Assembly (NCBI RefSeq): GCF_900106795.1
Contig: NZ_FNNS01000008.1
Coordinates: 87,311 to 151,310 of the forward strand
Length of the DNA: 64,000 nucleotides
Reading direction: 5' to 3'
From: Aequorivita viscosa
GTDB taxonomy: Bacteria > Bacteroidota > Bacteroidia > Flavobacteriales > Flavobacteriaceae
The position numbers and the translations under genes are program-made. Below, one piece after another: positions 18,212 through 28,050 of the stretch (positions within the stretch are counted from its first letter, which is position 1; each line of letters begins with the position of its first letter). The notes beneath the pieces were generated by a model. That model saw only the letters and a program-made list of their open reading frames with translations. It ran no database searches and had not been told where the DNA came from.

Positions 18212-19912
18212 ATGCAACAAATTGACTGGGTTGTTTTAATCGGAACACTTCTTTTTATCGTGCTTTACGGTACCTGGAAGTCTCGTCAACAAAAAGATGT
18301 AGGCGATTTTTTAAAAGGAGGGAATTCAGCGAATTGGTGGACCATTGGGTTGAGTGTTATGGCAACTCAAGCTAGTGCCATCACTTTTCTTTCAACCCCA
18401 GGACAGGCCTTTCACGACGGCATGGGCTTTGTTCAGTTTTATTTCGGACTGCCAATTGCGATGGTGATTATTTGTATGGTATTTATCCCAATTTACCATA
18501 AACTGAATGTTTACACCGCATACGAATACCTCGAAAGCCGTTTTGATAAAAAGACAAGAACCTTAACCGCCATTTTATTTTTAATCCAACGTGGCTTGGC
18601 GTGTGGTATTACTATTTTTGCGCCTTCTATTATACTTTCGGCTGTACTTGGGTGGAATTTAATTTATCTCAATATTATTATTGGGGTGCTTGTAATTATT
18701 TACACCGTAAGTGGAGGTACTAAAGCTGTGAGCGTTACCCAAAAGCAGCAAATGGGGGTTATTTTCTTAGGAATGACAATTGCGTTTCTGTTAATTCTAA
18801 ATTACTTACCGCTGGACATTACTTTTTCCAAGGCTCTTGAAATTGCAGGAGCCAATGGAAAGATGGATATTCTAGATTTTTCATTCGATTTTGATAATCG
18901 ATATACTTTTTGGAGTGGGATAATTGGAGGGACATTCTTAGCCCTTTCCTACTTCGGGACAGATCAAAGTCAAGTGCAGCGCTACCTTTCAGGGAAAAGC
19001 GTGAAGCAAAGCCAAATGGGTTTAATTATGAATGGCTTATTGAAAGTTCCGATGCAGTTCTTTATTCTATTGGTGGGAATTATGGTTTTTGTGTTCTATC
19101 AATTTAATAGTTCTCCACTTCACTTTAATCCATCGGCGGTAAAAGATGTCAAGGAATCTAAGTACGCCAGTGAATACAATGATCTGGAAGCCCAAAAAGA
19201 AGCGTTGGACAAACAACTGTCGGCTTCACAAATAAGTTATTCAAAAGCCGAAAACGAACTTGAAAAACAAAAACTTGCTACCGAGATTAAAACATTAAAT
19301 GCAGCAGAAAATGAACTTAGAAGCCAGTCTGTAGCGGTTATTAAAAAGGCGAATCCAAATGCCGAAACCAATGATAAGGATTACGTTTTTATACATTTCA
19401 TTCTGCATAACCTTCCTCGTGGCTTGATTGGATTGTTGCTAGCCGTAATTCTAAGTGCTGCAATGTCGTCTACCGCTTCCGAATTAAATGCTTTGGGAAG
19501 TACAACAACTATAGATTTATACAAAAGAAACGTACCGGGAAAAAGAGAAAAACACTATGTAGCAGCCTCTAGAGGGTTCACTCTTTTATGGGGAATAATT
19601 GCCATTCTAGTAGCTTGTACTGCAAATTTGTTTGACAACCTGATTCAACTAGTAAATATTATTGGCTCTATTTTCTACGGAAATGTTCTGGGAATATTCT
19701 TATTGGCTTTCTTTATTAAATATGTAAAAAGCAGAGCCGTTTTTATAGCTGCCCTCATCACCCAAGTAGTAATTATCTATTTTTGGTATATAGATTTGAT
19801 GCCCTACTTATGGTTGAATTTAGTAGGATGCGCTTTGGTGATGGGAATTGCAATCCTACTGCAAACCATTATGCCTACGAAGGATAAAGAACCGCTTCTC
19901 GCTTCCGAATAA
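18212..19912 (+). CDS. Sodium:solute symporter (SSS family)
   Basis: A 566-residue inner-membrane sodium-coupled transporter with about 13-14 hydrophobic helices. The N-terminal helix region DWVVLIGTLLF, the GGNSANWWTIGLS segment and the SGGTKAVSVTQ motif are typical of SSS proteins in the sodium/sugar (SGLT-like) group. A charged stretch of about 75 residues (roughly 308-385, with heptad-like Leu/Lys/Glu pattern) is inserted between two helices and should form a coiled coil outside the membrane. It follows the secreted deacetylase gene, which suggests it imports a deacetylated sugar or related compound, but the substrate is unknown. Confidence 0.9.
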   Translation: MQQIDWVVLIGTLLFIVLYGTWKSRQQKDVGDFLKGGNSANWWTIGLSVMATQASAITFLSTPGQAFHDGMGFVQFYFGLPIAMVIICMVFIPIYHKLNVYTAYEYLESRFDKKTRTLTAILFLIQRGLACGITIFAPSIILSAVLGWNLIYLNIIIGVLVIIYTVSGGTKAVSVTQKQQMGVIFLGMTIAFLLILNYLPLDITFSKALEIAGANGKMDILDFSFDFDNRYTFWSGIIGGTFLALSYFGTDQSQVQRYLSGKSVKQSQMGLIMNGLLKVPMQFFILLVGIMVFVFYQFNSSPLHFNPSAVKDVKESKYASEYNDLEAQKEALDKQLSASQISYSKAENELEKQKLATEIKTLNAAENELRSQSVAVIKKANPNAETNDKDYVFIHFILHNLPRGLIGLLLAVILSAAMSSTASELNALGSTTTIDLYKRNVPGKREKHYVAASRGFTLLWGIIAILVACTANLFDNLIQLVNIIGSIFYGNVLGIFLLAFFIKYVKSRAVFIAALITQVVIIYFWYIDLMPYLWLNLVGCALVMGIAILLQTIMPTKDKEPLLASE

Positions 19913-20095
19913 AACGAAATCGGGGTTGAATTCAAACGGTTTCTGGGTAAAGTGCAAGAGTCTTGAAAATTAATTTCACGACCTTTTGAGCTTTGAAATA
20001 CCTTTACGAACTTTAAGTGAATTTACTTGAGTAAGTTTCACAAAAAGTTCGCATACGATTGAAGTTTTGCATTTAATGTCTGGTTCAGAACTTCT

Positions 20096-22924
20096 TTATT
20101 TGTTCAATAGAATTGGCTTTCCCATTCCTAGTTGGTCTAGTTTATCCAATTGAGTTGCTGCATCGCCAACTACTACATATATCATTCTATCTGGACGAAT
20201 ATATTTTTCAGCTAAGGCTTTAACTTCTTCTACTGTCAACGCTTTTACAGTTGCTTCGCGTTGTTTTGCATAATCAACTGGGTAGTTGTAGTTGCTAATA
20301 TTTGAAAGCATAGACAGCTTGCTATTTAATGTTTCAAAAGCTCTTGCTCCGCTTTTTAGCATATAGCCTTTGGTAATTTCCAAATCATTTTCATTGAAAT
20401 TCTTACCATAGTTTTCTAAAATCTCTTTTATTAAGGCTGTGGACTCATAAGTAACGTTAGAGCGAACACCACTGCTTATCATAAACGTTCCTTCAATACT
20501 TGAACCTGTAAATCCAGAACGAACACCATAAGTGTAACCCTTACCTTCGCGTAATTCTTGAGTAAGTTGCGACGCAAAACCACCACCGCCTAATCGGTAA
20601 TTCATTAAATTAGCAGGATAAAAATCTGCGTGTGTAGCAGCTATAGCCGGGTAACCAAAATTAAGAATAGATTGTTTTGCTCCTGGGAAATCATAAAAAT
20701 AAATTTTTGAAGTTTCAGGGTGTTTAATTTCAGCTATTTCAGGAAACGATACTTCTTTTGATGCCCACTTATCATTTAATGACGTTAGCGAGCGTGAAAC
20801 CTCAGCTTGTGACACAGCACCCACTATGTGAAATTTAGTAATGTTTGGCGAGAAATATGTGTTGTAATATGTTTTTAAATCATCTAAAGTAATAGCCTCT
20901 ACAGACTCCTTAGTTCCAAAATTGTCGTGCGATAAGATATTGCTTTCACCGTAAATCAACTTGTCAAATTCAATACCTGCAATACTATTTGGATTGGCTT
21001 TTTGACGTTCAATTTGACTTAGAACACTTTGCTTTTGAAGTTCAAATTCCTTTTCATCCCATCTTGGCTTAAGTAGAACTTCTTCAATAAGACTCATCGT
21101 TTTATCATAATTCTTAGCCAATGTATTTCCATAAATCATAATAGCTTCTTTTGTAGCTACAGTATTTATAGATGCCCCGAGACTTTCAATTGCATTTTCC
21201 AGTTCTTCAGGAGTTTTAGTAGCAGTTCCTTGAGTCATTAGACTTGCTAGTAAATTTGAAACACCAATTTTTTCTGAATTTTCTAAAAGCATTCCGCCAT
21301 CAAGTTGAATTCTGTACTGCACCAAAGGCACTTCATTGTTTTCTATTCCAAATAATTTAATACCTGAAGACAATTCGTCTTTCCATACTTCTGGAACTTT
21401 CACATCTGGACTTTCACCATAAGGAGGCTCCACACTTCTGTCAAAGCTTGAAGGTGTTTTTTCATATTCCGCAACTACGCTTGCATCAAAACTTTCTTCA
21501 GCACCTTCAACAATTGGCTCTTCCACTACGTCTGCTAATTTAGAATCTGTTAGGGCAAGATTCTTTTGATTTTTAGGAACAAAGCTTGTTGCCACATAAT
21601 TCTTACCTTTAATATATTGGTTGTACACTCGCATTACATCATCAGGCGTAACTGCAAGAATGTTTTTCACATCTTGATTTACAAATCCAGGGTCTCCTGC
21701 AAATATTTCATATTGAGCCAACTGGAATCCTTTTCCTAATACACTTGAAAGTCCTTGATAAAAAGCAGTTTCCTGCCCCGCTTTAATTCTATCTAAATCG
21801 GCTTCAGAAATCCCTTCAGCTTCAAACTTTTTTAATCCTTCTTCAATTCCATTTAAAACCTCTTGCAAGCTTGTGTTTGGAAATGCAGTAACCTGCATCA
21901 TAAACTGACCCGCAATTTCAGAGTTGTATTGATAACTATCCACTTCGTCGGTTAGCTTCTTATCTTCAACTAGCGTTTGGTATAAAGGAGCTTTTTTACC
22001 TTTTGCCAAATAGGTCGCCAAAACCTCTAAGGCATACGAATCTGGATGATATTGGTAAACCCCTGGCCAAGTAAGCGTTAATTGAGGTACACGGGCAAAG
22101 TTATCTTCGTAATACAGCTTTTTAGTTTCAGAAAGCGTAACAGGCTGCTTTTCCATTTTAGGAATATCCTCGCCGCGTTTAATTTCACTAAAATATTTAT
22201 CAACCCATTTTTTTGCTTGATCAACATCAATATCTCCAGCAATGGTCAGGGTTACGTTATTCGGCACGTACCAACGGTTATAGAAGTCTTTTACATCCTG
22301 AAGGGTTGCATTTTGAAGATCTTCCAAAGACCCGATGACCTCCCAACTATAAGGATGCCCTTCTGGATAAAGGTTTTTATGAATTACGTAAAAATTATGA
22401 CCGTAAGGAGCATTGTCTACTCTTTGGCGTTTTTCATTTTTCACCACTTGCTTTTCTTTTGCCAAGACTTGTTCTGTAACTGTATTGATAAAGAAGCCAA
22501 GCTTATCAGCTTCCGCCCAGATCATTTTTTCTAAAGCATCTTTGGGCACGGTTTGGAAATAATTTGTTCTATCTCTACTAGTAGAACCATTTGCGCCAGA
22601 ACCTCCAATACGAGCACTCATTTTATCGAGTCCACCTTTTCCTAGGTTTTCTGATTCTAAGAAAAGTAAATGCTCGAATAAATGTGCAAAACCAGTTCTA
22701 CCTTCAATTTCTCTAGCTGAACCTACGTGACTTGTTAAGGCTACTGCCACCACAGGGTCTGAACGGTCTATATGAAAGATAACTTGTAAACCGTTATCTA
22801 GAGTGTACGTTTCGAAATCGACTTTAAATTCCTTGTCTTCAGAAACTTTTTCTTGTGATTCTGCACAGGATACCAAAAGAGTGAGACAAAACAAATTAAG
22901 GGCTAAGGTTTTAAAAAACTTCAT
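20096..22924 (-). CDS. M16-family zinc metallopeptidase lipoprotein
   Basis: A 942-residue envelope peptidase of the pitrilysin/insulinase type. It has a lipoprotein signal (lipobox LVSC, Cys20). The N-terminal M16 half has the inverted zinc motif HLFEH at 81-85 and the third ligand Glu164 (VVKNE). The C-terminal half keeps the fold but has no HxxEH, as expected for the inactive partner half of these two-chamber enzymes; it carries the R/Y-like substrate-binding region near GGGGFASQL. It is monocistronic, with no neighbour that hints at a substrate. The 183-bp gap to the convergent symporter holds nothing recognisable. Confidence 0.92.
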   Translation of the reverse strand: MKFFKTLALNLFCLTLLVSCAESQEKVSEDKEFKVDFETYTLDNGLQVIFHIDRSDPVVAVALTSHVGSAREIEGRTGFAHLFEHLLFLESENLGKGGLDKMSARIGGSGANGSTSRDRTNYFQTVPKDALEKMIWAEADKLGFFINTVTEQVLAKEKQVVKNEKRQRVDNAPYGHNFYVIHKNLYPEGHPYSWEVIGSLEDLQNATLQDVKDFYNRWYVPNNVTLTIAGDIDVDQAKKWVDKYFSEIKRGEDIPKMEKQPVTLSETKKLYYEDNFARVPQLTLTWPGVYQYHPDSYALEVLATYLAKGKKAPLYQTLVEDKKLTDEVDSYQYNSEIAGQFMMQVTAFPNTSLQEVLNGIEEGLKKFEAEGISEADLDRIKAGQETAFYQGLSSVLGKGFQLAQYEIFAGDPGFVNQDVKNILAVTPDDVMRVYNQYIKGKNYVATSFVPKNQKNLALTDSKLADVVEEPIVEGAEESFDASVVAEYEKTPSSFDRSVEPPYGESPDVKVPEVWKDELSSGIKLFGIENNEVPLVQYRIQLDGGMLLENSEKIGVSNLLASLMTQGTATKTPEELENAIESLGASINTVATKEAIMIYGNTLAKNYDKTMSLIEEVLLKPRWDEKEFELQKQSVLSQIERQKANPNSIAGIEFDKLIYGESNILSHDNFGTKESVEAITLDDLKTYYNTYFSPNITKFHIVGAVSQAEVSRSLTSLNDKWASKEVSFPEIAEIKHPETSKIYFYDFPGAKQSILNFGYPAIAATHADFYPANLMNYRLGGGGFASQLTQELREGKGYTYGVRSGFTGSSIEGTFMISSGVRSNVTYESTALIKEILENYGKNFNENDLEITKGYMLKSGARAFETLNSKLSMLSNISNYNYPVDYAKQREATVKALTVEEVKALAEKYIRPDRMIYVVVGDAATQLDKLDQLGMGKPILLNK

Positions 22925-23205
22925 AATACAAGTGAATTAAAGGTTTTGATTTAATGCGAATTTACATTTTTGAAAGAATTAAAAAACGGATTTCGGTATA
23001 AAAGACTAGACTAAGTGCTACCAGTATTAATCTCTTATTTATTACAGCCAAACAAAATTATGAAACCAATTGTAAAGCAAATCAATGCATGTATTTAAAT
23101 TTGAATTTCATACAAAAAAGTACCCGTCAATGGGTATGTTTTGGCAATCGGAACAATCATACTTTTATTGAAAAATTTCGATAATCTACTAAAAAACAAA
23201 AACTT

Positions 23206-23414
23206 ATGAAAACTCACATTATTTTCGCTATTTGCACTTTCGTAACAATAGCAGTAAGCGCTCAAAAAGAAAAATTTACAGGAACTATGAAATTGCATTA
23301 TGAAATTGCTTGAGGATGATTTTATAGAATACAAAATTCAAAAAACAATATGTTCTTACCTTTTTCGAATGTTTCGTTAATAGCGCAGTTGAAAAGGTGA
23401 AAAAAATACATTAA
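23206..23414 (+). pseudogene. Remnant of a small secreted protein gene
   Basis: This sits in the 584-bp gap between the M16 and acyl-CoA synthetase genes. It begins with ATG and a clear signal peptide (MKTHIIFAICTFVTIAVSAQ), then stops at TGA (23311-23313) after 35 codons. The following bases read on as protein-like sequence only in other frames, for example KQYVLTFFECFVNSAVEKV in another frame ending at 23414. That pattern suggests a gene decayed by frameshifts and deletions. A genuine 35-residue secreted peptide is an alternative. The rest of the gap holds nothing recognised apart from a hairpin at 23421. Confidence 0.5.
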
Positions 23415-23420
23415 TTTTAT

Positions 23421-23452
23421 AGGAATGTTACAAAGTGGCATTCCTTTTTTTA
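23421..23452 (+). terminator. Terminator-like hairpin
   Basis: AGGAATG pairs with CATTCCT around an 11-base loop and is followed by a T-run. It lies just after the decayed gene and before the acyl-CoA synthetase gene. Confidence 0.6.
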
Positions 23453-23508
23453 TTCAAGACAAAAACCTCAAAAATTATTGTTAAATTGTCCTCCTTAACT
23501 ATACTATC

Positions 23509-25290
23509 ATGACAAACCCGAAAAGACTTTTTGACTTCCCATACTACCAACTTGAGCATTACCCACAAAAAAATGCTTTAGTAACCAAATACAACGGTAA
23601 ATGGGTACCTACATCTACTCAAGAGTATATAGACAAAGCAAATGCGCTTAGTCGTGCACTAATACAAATGGGCGTACAACCAAATAATAAAGTTGCATTA
23701 ATATCTTCAACCAATCGAACCGAATGGAATATATGCGACATTGGAATTATGCAAATTGGGGCACAAGACGTTCCTATCTATCCAACGATTTCGGAAGAAG
23801 AATATGAATACGTTTTAAACCACAGTGAATCCGTTTATTGCTTCGTTTCAGATAAAGAGGTTTACGATAAAGTTATGTCGATTAAGGATAATGTTCCTTC
23901 TTTAAAGGAAGTTTACACATTTGATACAATTGACGGCGCCAAAAACTGGTCGGAAGTATTAGAGAAAGGTAAGGACGAAAGCAACCAGGGCGAATTAGAC
24001 AAACGAAAAGAAGCGATAGGCGAAAATGATATCGCTACTTTAATATACACCTCGGGAACTACTGGAAAGCCTAAAGGCGTAATGCTTTCGCATAAAAACA
24101 TTGCAAGTAACGCCATTTTTAGTTCTGAAAGATTGCCAATTGAAATGGGAAAATCTAAAGGACTCAGCTTTTTACCAGTATGTCATGTGTACGAACGGAT
24201 GCTTCACTATATGTATCAATACTGTGGTGTAGAGCTTTACTTCGCGGAATCGCTCGAAACCATTAGCCAGAACTTAAATGAAGTAAAACCAGAAGTAATG
24301 ACGGCTGTTCCAAGAGTATTGGAAAAAGTGTACGATAAAATTTATGCTAAAGGAACTGAGCTAACAGGCGTTAAAAAGAAACTATTCTTCTGGGCTATAG
24401 ACCTAGGGTTGCGCTACGAACCTTACGAACAAAACGGATGGTGGTACGAAACTCAGCTTAAACTTGCCAACAAACTTATTTTTAGCAAATGGCGTGAAGC
24501 TTTAGGCGGAAACATAAAGGCAATCGCATCTGGTAGCGCACCACTACAACCTCGTTTGGCTCGTGTTTTTAACGCAGGACAAATTCCAGTTATGGAAGGG
24601 TATGGTCTAACAGAAACCTCTCCTGTAATCTCAGTTAATGACATGAGAAATAAAGGATTTAAAATTGGGACTGTTGGCAAGCCACTTCGCGAAACTGAAG
24701 TAAAAATTGCAAGCGATGGCGAAATTTTAGTGAAAGGACCACAGGTAATGGTTGGTTATTTCAAAAATGAAGAAGAAACCGCAAAAGTAATGGAAGGAGG
24801 CTATTTTCATACTGGCGACATTGGTGAAATAGACAGCGAAGGGTTCTTAAAAATTACAGATCGTAAAAAAGAAATGTTCAAGACAAGTGGCGGAAAATAT
24901 ATTGCGCCACAAATCATTGAAAATGTGATGAAGCAATCGCGTTTTATCGAACAAATTATGGTGATAGGTGAAGGTGAAAAAATGCCTGCTGCCCTAATTC
25001 AAGCCGATCTCGAATTTGTCAAGGAATGGGGTAAATTAAAAGGCCATAACTTACCTTCAGACCCTAAAGAATTAGTCAATAATAAAGAGGTTATTGCACG
25101 AATCCAAGAAGAAGTAGACCACTACAACGAACGTTTTGGCCAATGGGAAAAAATTAAAAAATTCGAAATAACACCCGATGTTTGGAGCATTGAAGACGGA
25201 CAACTTACACCTACAATGAAAATGAAACGAAAGGTGATTAAAGCAATGTACAAAGACTTGTATGAGCGAATTTATGGGCATTCTAGTTAA
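23509..25290 (+). CDS. Long-chain acyl-CoA synthetase (AMP-binding family)
   Basis: Activates fatty acids to acyl-CoA through an acyl-adenylate. The 593-residue protein has the AMP-binding P-loop IYTSGTTGKPKGVMLSH near 178-195, the adenine-site motif GYGLTETSP near 365, and the hinge motif KITDRKKEMFKTSGGKYIAP near 450, which is typical of long-chain ligases. No signal peptide; it is cytoplasmic or membrane-associated. It is monocistronic. Both beta-oxidation and phospholipid recycling are possible roles. Confidence 0.93.
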   Translation: MTNPKRLFDFPYYQLEHYPQKNALVTKYNGKWVPTSTQEYIDKANALSRALIQMGVQPNNKVALISSTNRTEWNICDIGIMQIGAQDVPIYPTISEEEYEYVLNHSESVYCFVSDKEVYDKVMSIKDNVPSLKEVYTFDTIDGAKNWSEVLEKGKDESNQGELDKRKEAIGENDIATLIYTSGTTGKPKGVMLSHKNIASNAIFSSERLPIEMGKSKGLSFLPVCHVYERMLHYMYQYCGVELYFAESLETISQNLNEVKPEVMTAVPRVLEKVYDKIYAKGTELTGVKKKLFFWAIDLGLRYEPYEQNGWWYETQLKLANKLIFSKWREALGGNIKAIASGSAPLQPRLARVFNAGQIPVMEGYGLTETSPVISVNDMRNKGFKIGTVGKPLRETEVKIASDGEILVKGPQVMVGYFKNEEETAKVMEGGYFHTGDIGEIDSEGFLKITDRKKEMFKTSGGKYIAPQIIENVMKQSRFIEQIMVIGEGEKMPAALIQADLEFVKEWGKLKGHNLPSDPKELVNNKEVIARIQEEVDHYNERFGQWEKIKKFEITPDVWSIEDGQLTPTMKMKRKVIKAMYKDLYERIYGHSS

Positions 25291-25324
25291 ATAGCAAAGT
25301 TCAATACTCATTGAGTCGTAATGT

Positions 25325-25441
25325 AAAGCTGTCTCAAAATTGATTTATTGCAGCTGTTTTAAAGCGTTGGAAATCGATAACCTCCACCTCCACTTAAACA
25401 GAAAAGTTAGCAATATCTTGGTTTTGAAACAGCTTCTTTTA
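25325..25441. repeat. Short inverted-repeat element (MITE remnant or terminator)
   Basis: AAGCTGTCTCAAAA (25326-25339) and TTTTGAAACAGCTT (25422-25435) are inverted copies with one mismatch, about 82 bp apart, and the right arm runs into a T-rich stretch. It fills part of the 306-bp gap after the acyl-CoA synthetase gene. It could be a decayed miniature transposable element or a long terminator; the rest of the gap shows no gene. Confidence 0.5.
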
Positions 25442-25596
25442 TTTTAAACTTCCGTTAAAACACTTTATATATTTTATAAAACTTGGTTGTTTTCATAACT
25501 TTATAACTAGAAGGCTAACTTCACTAAGCCAAAAAGACCAAGGTTTGAACACCAAAATAGCGTCTTATTTTATAACGTTAACAATTTTTATTTAAA

Positions 25597-26118
25597 ATGT
25601 ATACCATCTGGACAATCGGTCATTCTACTCGATCGCTAACCGAATTTTTGCAATTGCTCAAAACTTTCGAAATAGAATTACTTGTGGATGTACGCCATTA
25701 TCCAGGTTCACGGAAATTTCCACATTTCAATAAAGATAATCTAGCGACAAGTCTTCCTGAAAATGGTTTCGATTACAAACATATTATAGATTTAGGCGGT
25801 CGCAGAAAAATGGAGCCCAATTCAAAGAATGATGGTTGGCGACTGACTTCGTTTCGTGCCTACGCAGATTATATGGAAACTACGGAGTTTAACACTGCTT
25901 TAGACCAACTTAAAACCTTGGCTACAGAAAAACGAACTGCTATTATGTGTGCCGAAGCTGTTTGGTGGAGTTGCCACCGCTCCTTGATTTCTGATGCCCT
26001 AAAAGTACAAGGCTGGGAGGTTCTTCATATCATGAACCAGAATACAGCTACAGAACATCCGTATACTTCACCTGCTAAATTAGTAAATGGGAAATTAGAT
26101 TACTCTAAAGAAAAATAA
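25597..26118 (+). CDS. DUF488 family protein
   Basis: A 173-residue cytoplasmic protein of the DUF488 family, whose function is not established. The N-terminal signature WTIGHSTRSLTEF and the LVDVRHYPGSRKFPHF segment (about 4-47) are diagnostic. The conserved Cys/Trp/His-rich part MCAEAVWWSCHRSLI lies near 128-142. It is alone, with about 300 bp of non-coding DNA upstream and 243 bp downstream. No partner gene gives a functional hint. Confidence 0.88.
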   Translation: MYTIWTIGHSTRSLTEFLQLLKTFEIELLVDVRHYPGSRKFPHFNKDNLATSLPENGFDYKHIIDLGGRRKMEPNSKNDGWRLTSFRAYADYMETTEFNTALDQLKTLATEKRTAIMCAEAVWWSCHRSLISDALKVQGWEVLHIMNQNTATEHPYTSPAKLVNGKLDYSKEK

Positions 26119-26361
26119 GCCCTTCACTTCTACTACATGTTTTTCGAAATCATCTCACTATCACCTATTTCCTCTTAAAAAGGTTAAAGCAAACAATAAA
26201 TAGAAGTAGACTAGTTCAATGTTTCAAATTATTCCTTAAATTGTAGCGAACAGTAAGCTAATATCTAGGGTTTTAACTCGAAAATCTTATTAAATTCAGT
26301 TATAAGTCAAGTTTTCAAGTACAAATTGGCTCAATTTAATTGTTTATTGAACCGAAATAAA

Positions 26362-27081
26362 ATGAAGTACACTATTAAAGTACCAAAACCTTGTAATGAA
26401 AAATGGAGCGAAATGACTCCTACTGCACGAGGTGCCTATTGCTCAAATTGCCAAAAAGAAGTACTTGATTTCACCGGTAAATCTAATCAAGAAATTGAAA
26501 GACTTATAAAACAAAGTAAAAATCCTTGTGGAAAATTTAGGCAAGAACAATTAAACGTGCCTATACTTTCAGCACAAAACAGCAAAGTTTCTCAAATTGG
26601 TTTTTTCTTAGGAATATCATCATTATTGACCTTGGCAACACCTTCGTATGGACAAGATGCTACTCCAAAAACGTTCGAAACACAACAATTTGAAAAAGTT
26701 AAGCGAGAATTACATAAAATTGATAAACCTAACGATTCAATACGTATTTCAGGAGTTGTAAGCGATACTCATTACCCATTACCAGGAGTAAATATTCACC
26801 TTATGGGTACGCACTACGGAACACAAACCGATTATGACGGAAACTTCTCATTATCTGTAAGTAAGACAATGCTAAAAGCAAATCCTATTCTAATAGTCTC
26901 ATTTATAGGTTTTGAAACCGAAGAAATAGGAGTAAACGAAACAACAGGTTTTTTGAATATTGAAATGAAAGATAATGGAGAAGTTGTTACTACGGGAATG
27001 GTTGTAGTTGAGAGACAGAGCATTTTTAGACGGATTGGTAACCTCTTTAAAAAGAAGCATAAAGAAAGTTGTGATGAATAA
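26362..27081 (+). CDS. Membrane-anchored carboxypeptidase-regulatory-like domain protein
   Basis: A 239-residue protein. The N-terminal part (about 1-65) has paired cysteines (Cys10, YCSNCQKEVLDF, NPCGKF), a Bacteroidota-specific domain that may bind metal. A single hydrophobic segment follows (near 75-92). A carboxypeptidase-D regulatory-like beta-sandwich comes next (ISGVVSDTHYPLPGVNIHL, DYDGNFSL), then a basic tail. I place the start at ATG 26362 and not at an in-frame TTG 36 bp upstream, because the conserved MKYTIKVPKPC begins there. It precedes a broken T9SS cargo gene by 53 bp. Its role is unknown; it is probably a sensor or adaptor in the inner membrane. Confidence 0.75.
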   Translation: MKYTIKVPKPCNEKWSEMTPTARGAYCSNCQKEVLDFTGKSNQEIERLIKQSKNPCGKFRQEQLNVPILSAQNSKVSQIGFFLGISSLLTLATPSYGQDATPKTFETQQFEKVKRELHKIDKPNDSIRISGVVSDTHYPLPGVNIHLMGTHYGTQTDYDGNFSLSVSKTMLKANPILIVSFIGFETEEIGVNETTGFLNIEMKDNGEVVTTGMVVVERQSIFRRIGNLFKKKHKESCDE

Positions 27082-27134
27082 TTCAATACAGCTTTTTAGA
27101 CTAAATAAGATTGATAACTCAAACACCCTGAACT

Positions 27135-27950
27135 ATGAAAAACTTATACTTTTATATTTTGTTCTTGTCCGTTTCCTTTGGCTATAGTCAAACTTTTGGA
27201 TACACTTTTTTTGATTCTGGAACTTTGGAGGCATGAACAAACTCTGATGGGTCGACCGCAAATTTATCATTAGCGGAACGAAATCCATTTAGCTTGAAAA
27301 AAAGTTGTGATGGCAGCAACTCTGTTAATGGCGAAATGGCCATTAGAAATCCCGCCTATTTTCAGGATAACTATTATAGCGGGGAAGCTGCAAAGATATT
27401 TATGGAAATAAAGAATGATAATTCCTTTGACCTCCATCTTCGCCTAGGGTTTACAGATTTTGAAGGTTCAAAAATTGTTTTTACCGAACCGACAATAATA
27501 CCCGCAAACACTGGGGCATGGTCGATTGTAGAATTTGAAACATCCCCACAGTTTTTTTCATTGATTGAAGGCGAGAATTCAATTGCGGAAGTGTTGACCA
27601 ATGTGAGCGAGATGTGGATAATCCACAATCCAGAAATTTCATTTAATGGTGCATATGAAAATGGGGATTTTGAGATAGATACAATAGGTACTATTTATCT
27701 CTTGGGCACAGATGATTTTAAAACCCAAAATGTAAATATTTACCCTATCCCTACCAAAAACATTTTACATATTGAATCAAAGAACTCAAGTGTGGAATAT
27801 TTAGAAATCTACGATTCCCTAGGAAGATTGAAAAAATCACAATCGGAAAATCTTACGCAAATAGATTTATCAGATTTTTCAAATGGAGTTTATTTTCTGA
27901 AATTAATTAGCGGGAGCGAAATTCAGACCAAGAAAATCATTAAAAAGTAA
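27135..27950 (+). pseudogene. T9SS-secreted protein gene interrupted by in-frame TGA
   Basis: The reading frame starts with ATG and a signal peptide (MKNLYFYILFLSVSFGYSQ), meets an in-frame TGA at 27234-27236 after 33 codons, then continues in the same frame without a break to 27950. The codon just before is GCA and the sequence reads LEA-stop-TNSDGST, so a TGG (Trp) to TGA change is likely. The 3' part ends in a typical type A T9SS sorting domain (NIYPIPTKN, SLGRL, FSNGVYFLK, KKIIKK). The intact product would have been about 271 residues and exported to the cell surface. A sequencing error or a recent nonsense mutation are both possible. Confidence 0.75.
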
Positions 27951-27972
27951 ATACAAATCGAAGCCAACAAAA

Positions 27973-28014
27973 AACGCTAAACCCGTTTGGAAATCAAACA
28001 TAAGGTTTAGCGTT
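27973..28014. terminator. Long hairpin after the T9SS gene
   Basis: AACGCTAAACC (27973-27983) pairs with GGTTTAGCGTT (28004-28014). An inner GTTTG / CAAAC pair extends the hairpin. No clear T-run follows, so termination activity is uncertain. Confidence 0.5.
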
Positions 28015-28050
28015 AAACTTTGACTGATAAAAACTTATAGCTTTACATTA

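Noticed and set aside
22082..22534. Open frame of 150 codons antisense to the M16 peptidase gene
   Set aside because: A shadow of a conserved gene; composition and lack of motifs argue against coding.
26326..26361. Upstream TTG start of the carboxypeptidase-regulatory-like protein
   Set aside because: The conserved domain begins at the ATG at 26362; the extra 12 residues have no likeness to relatives.
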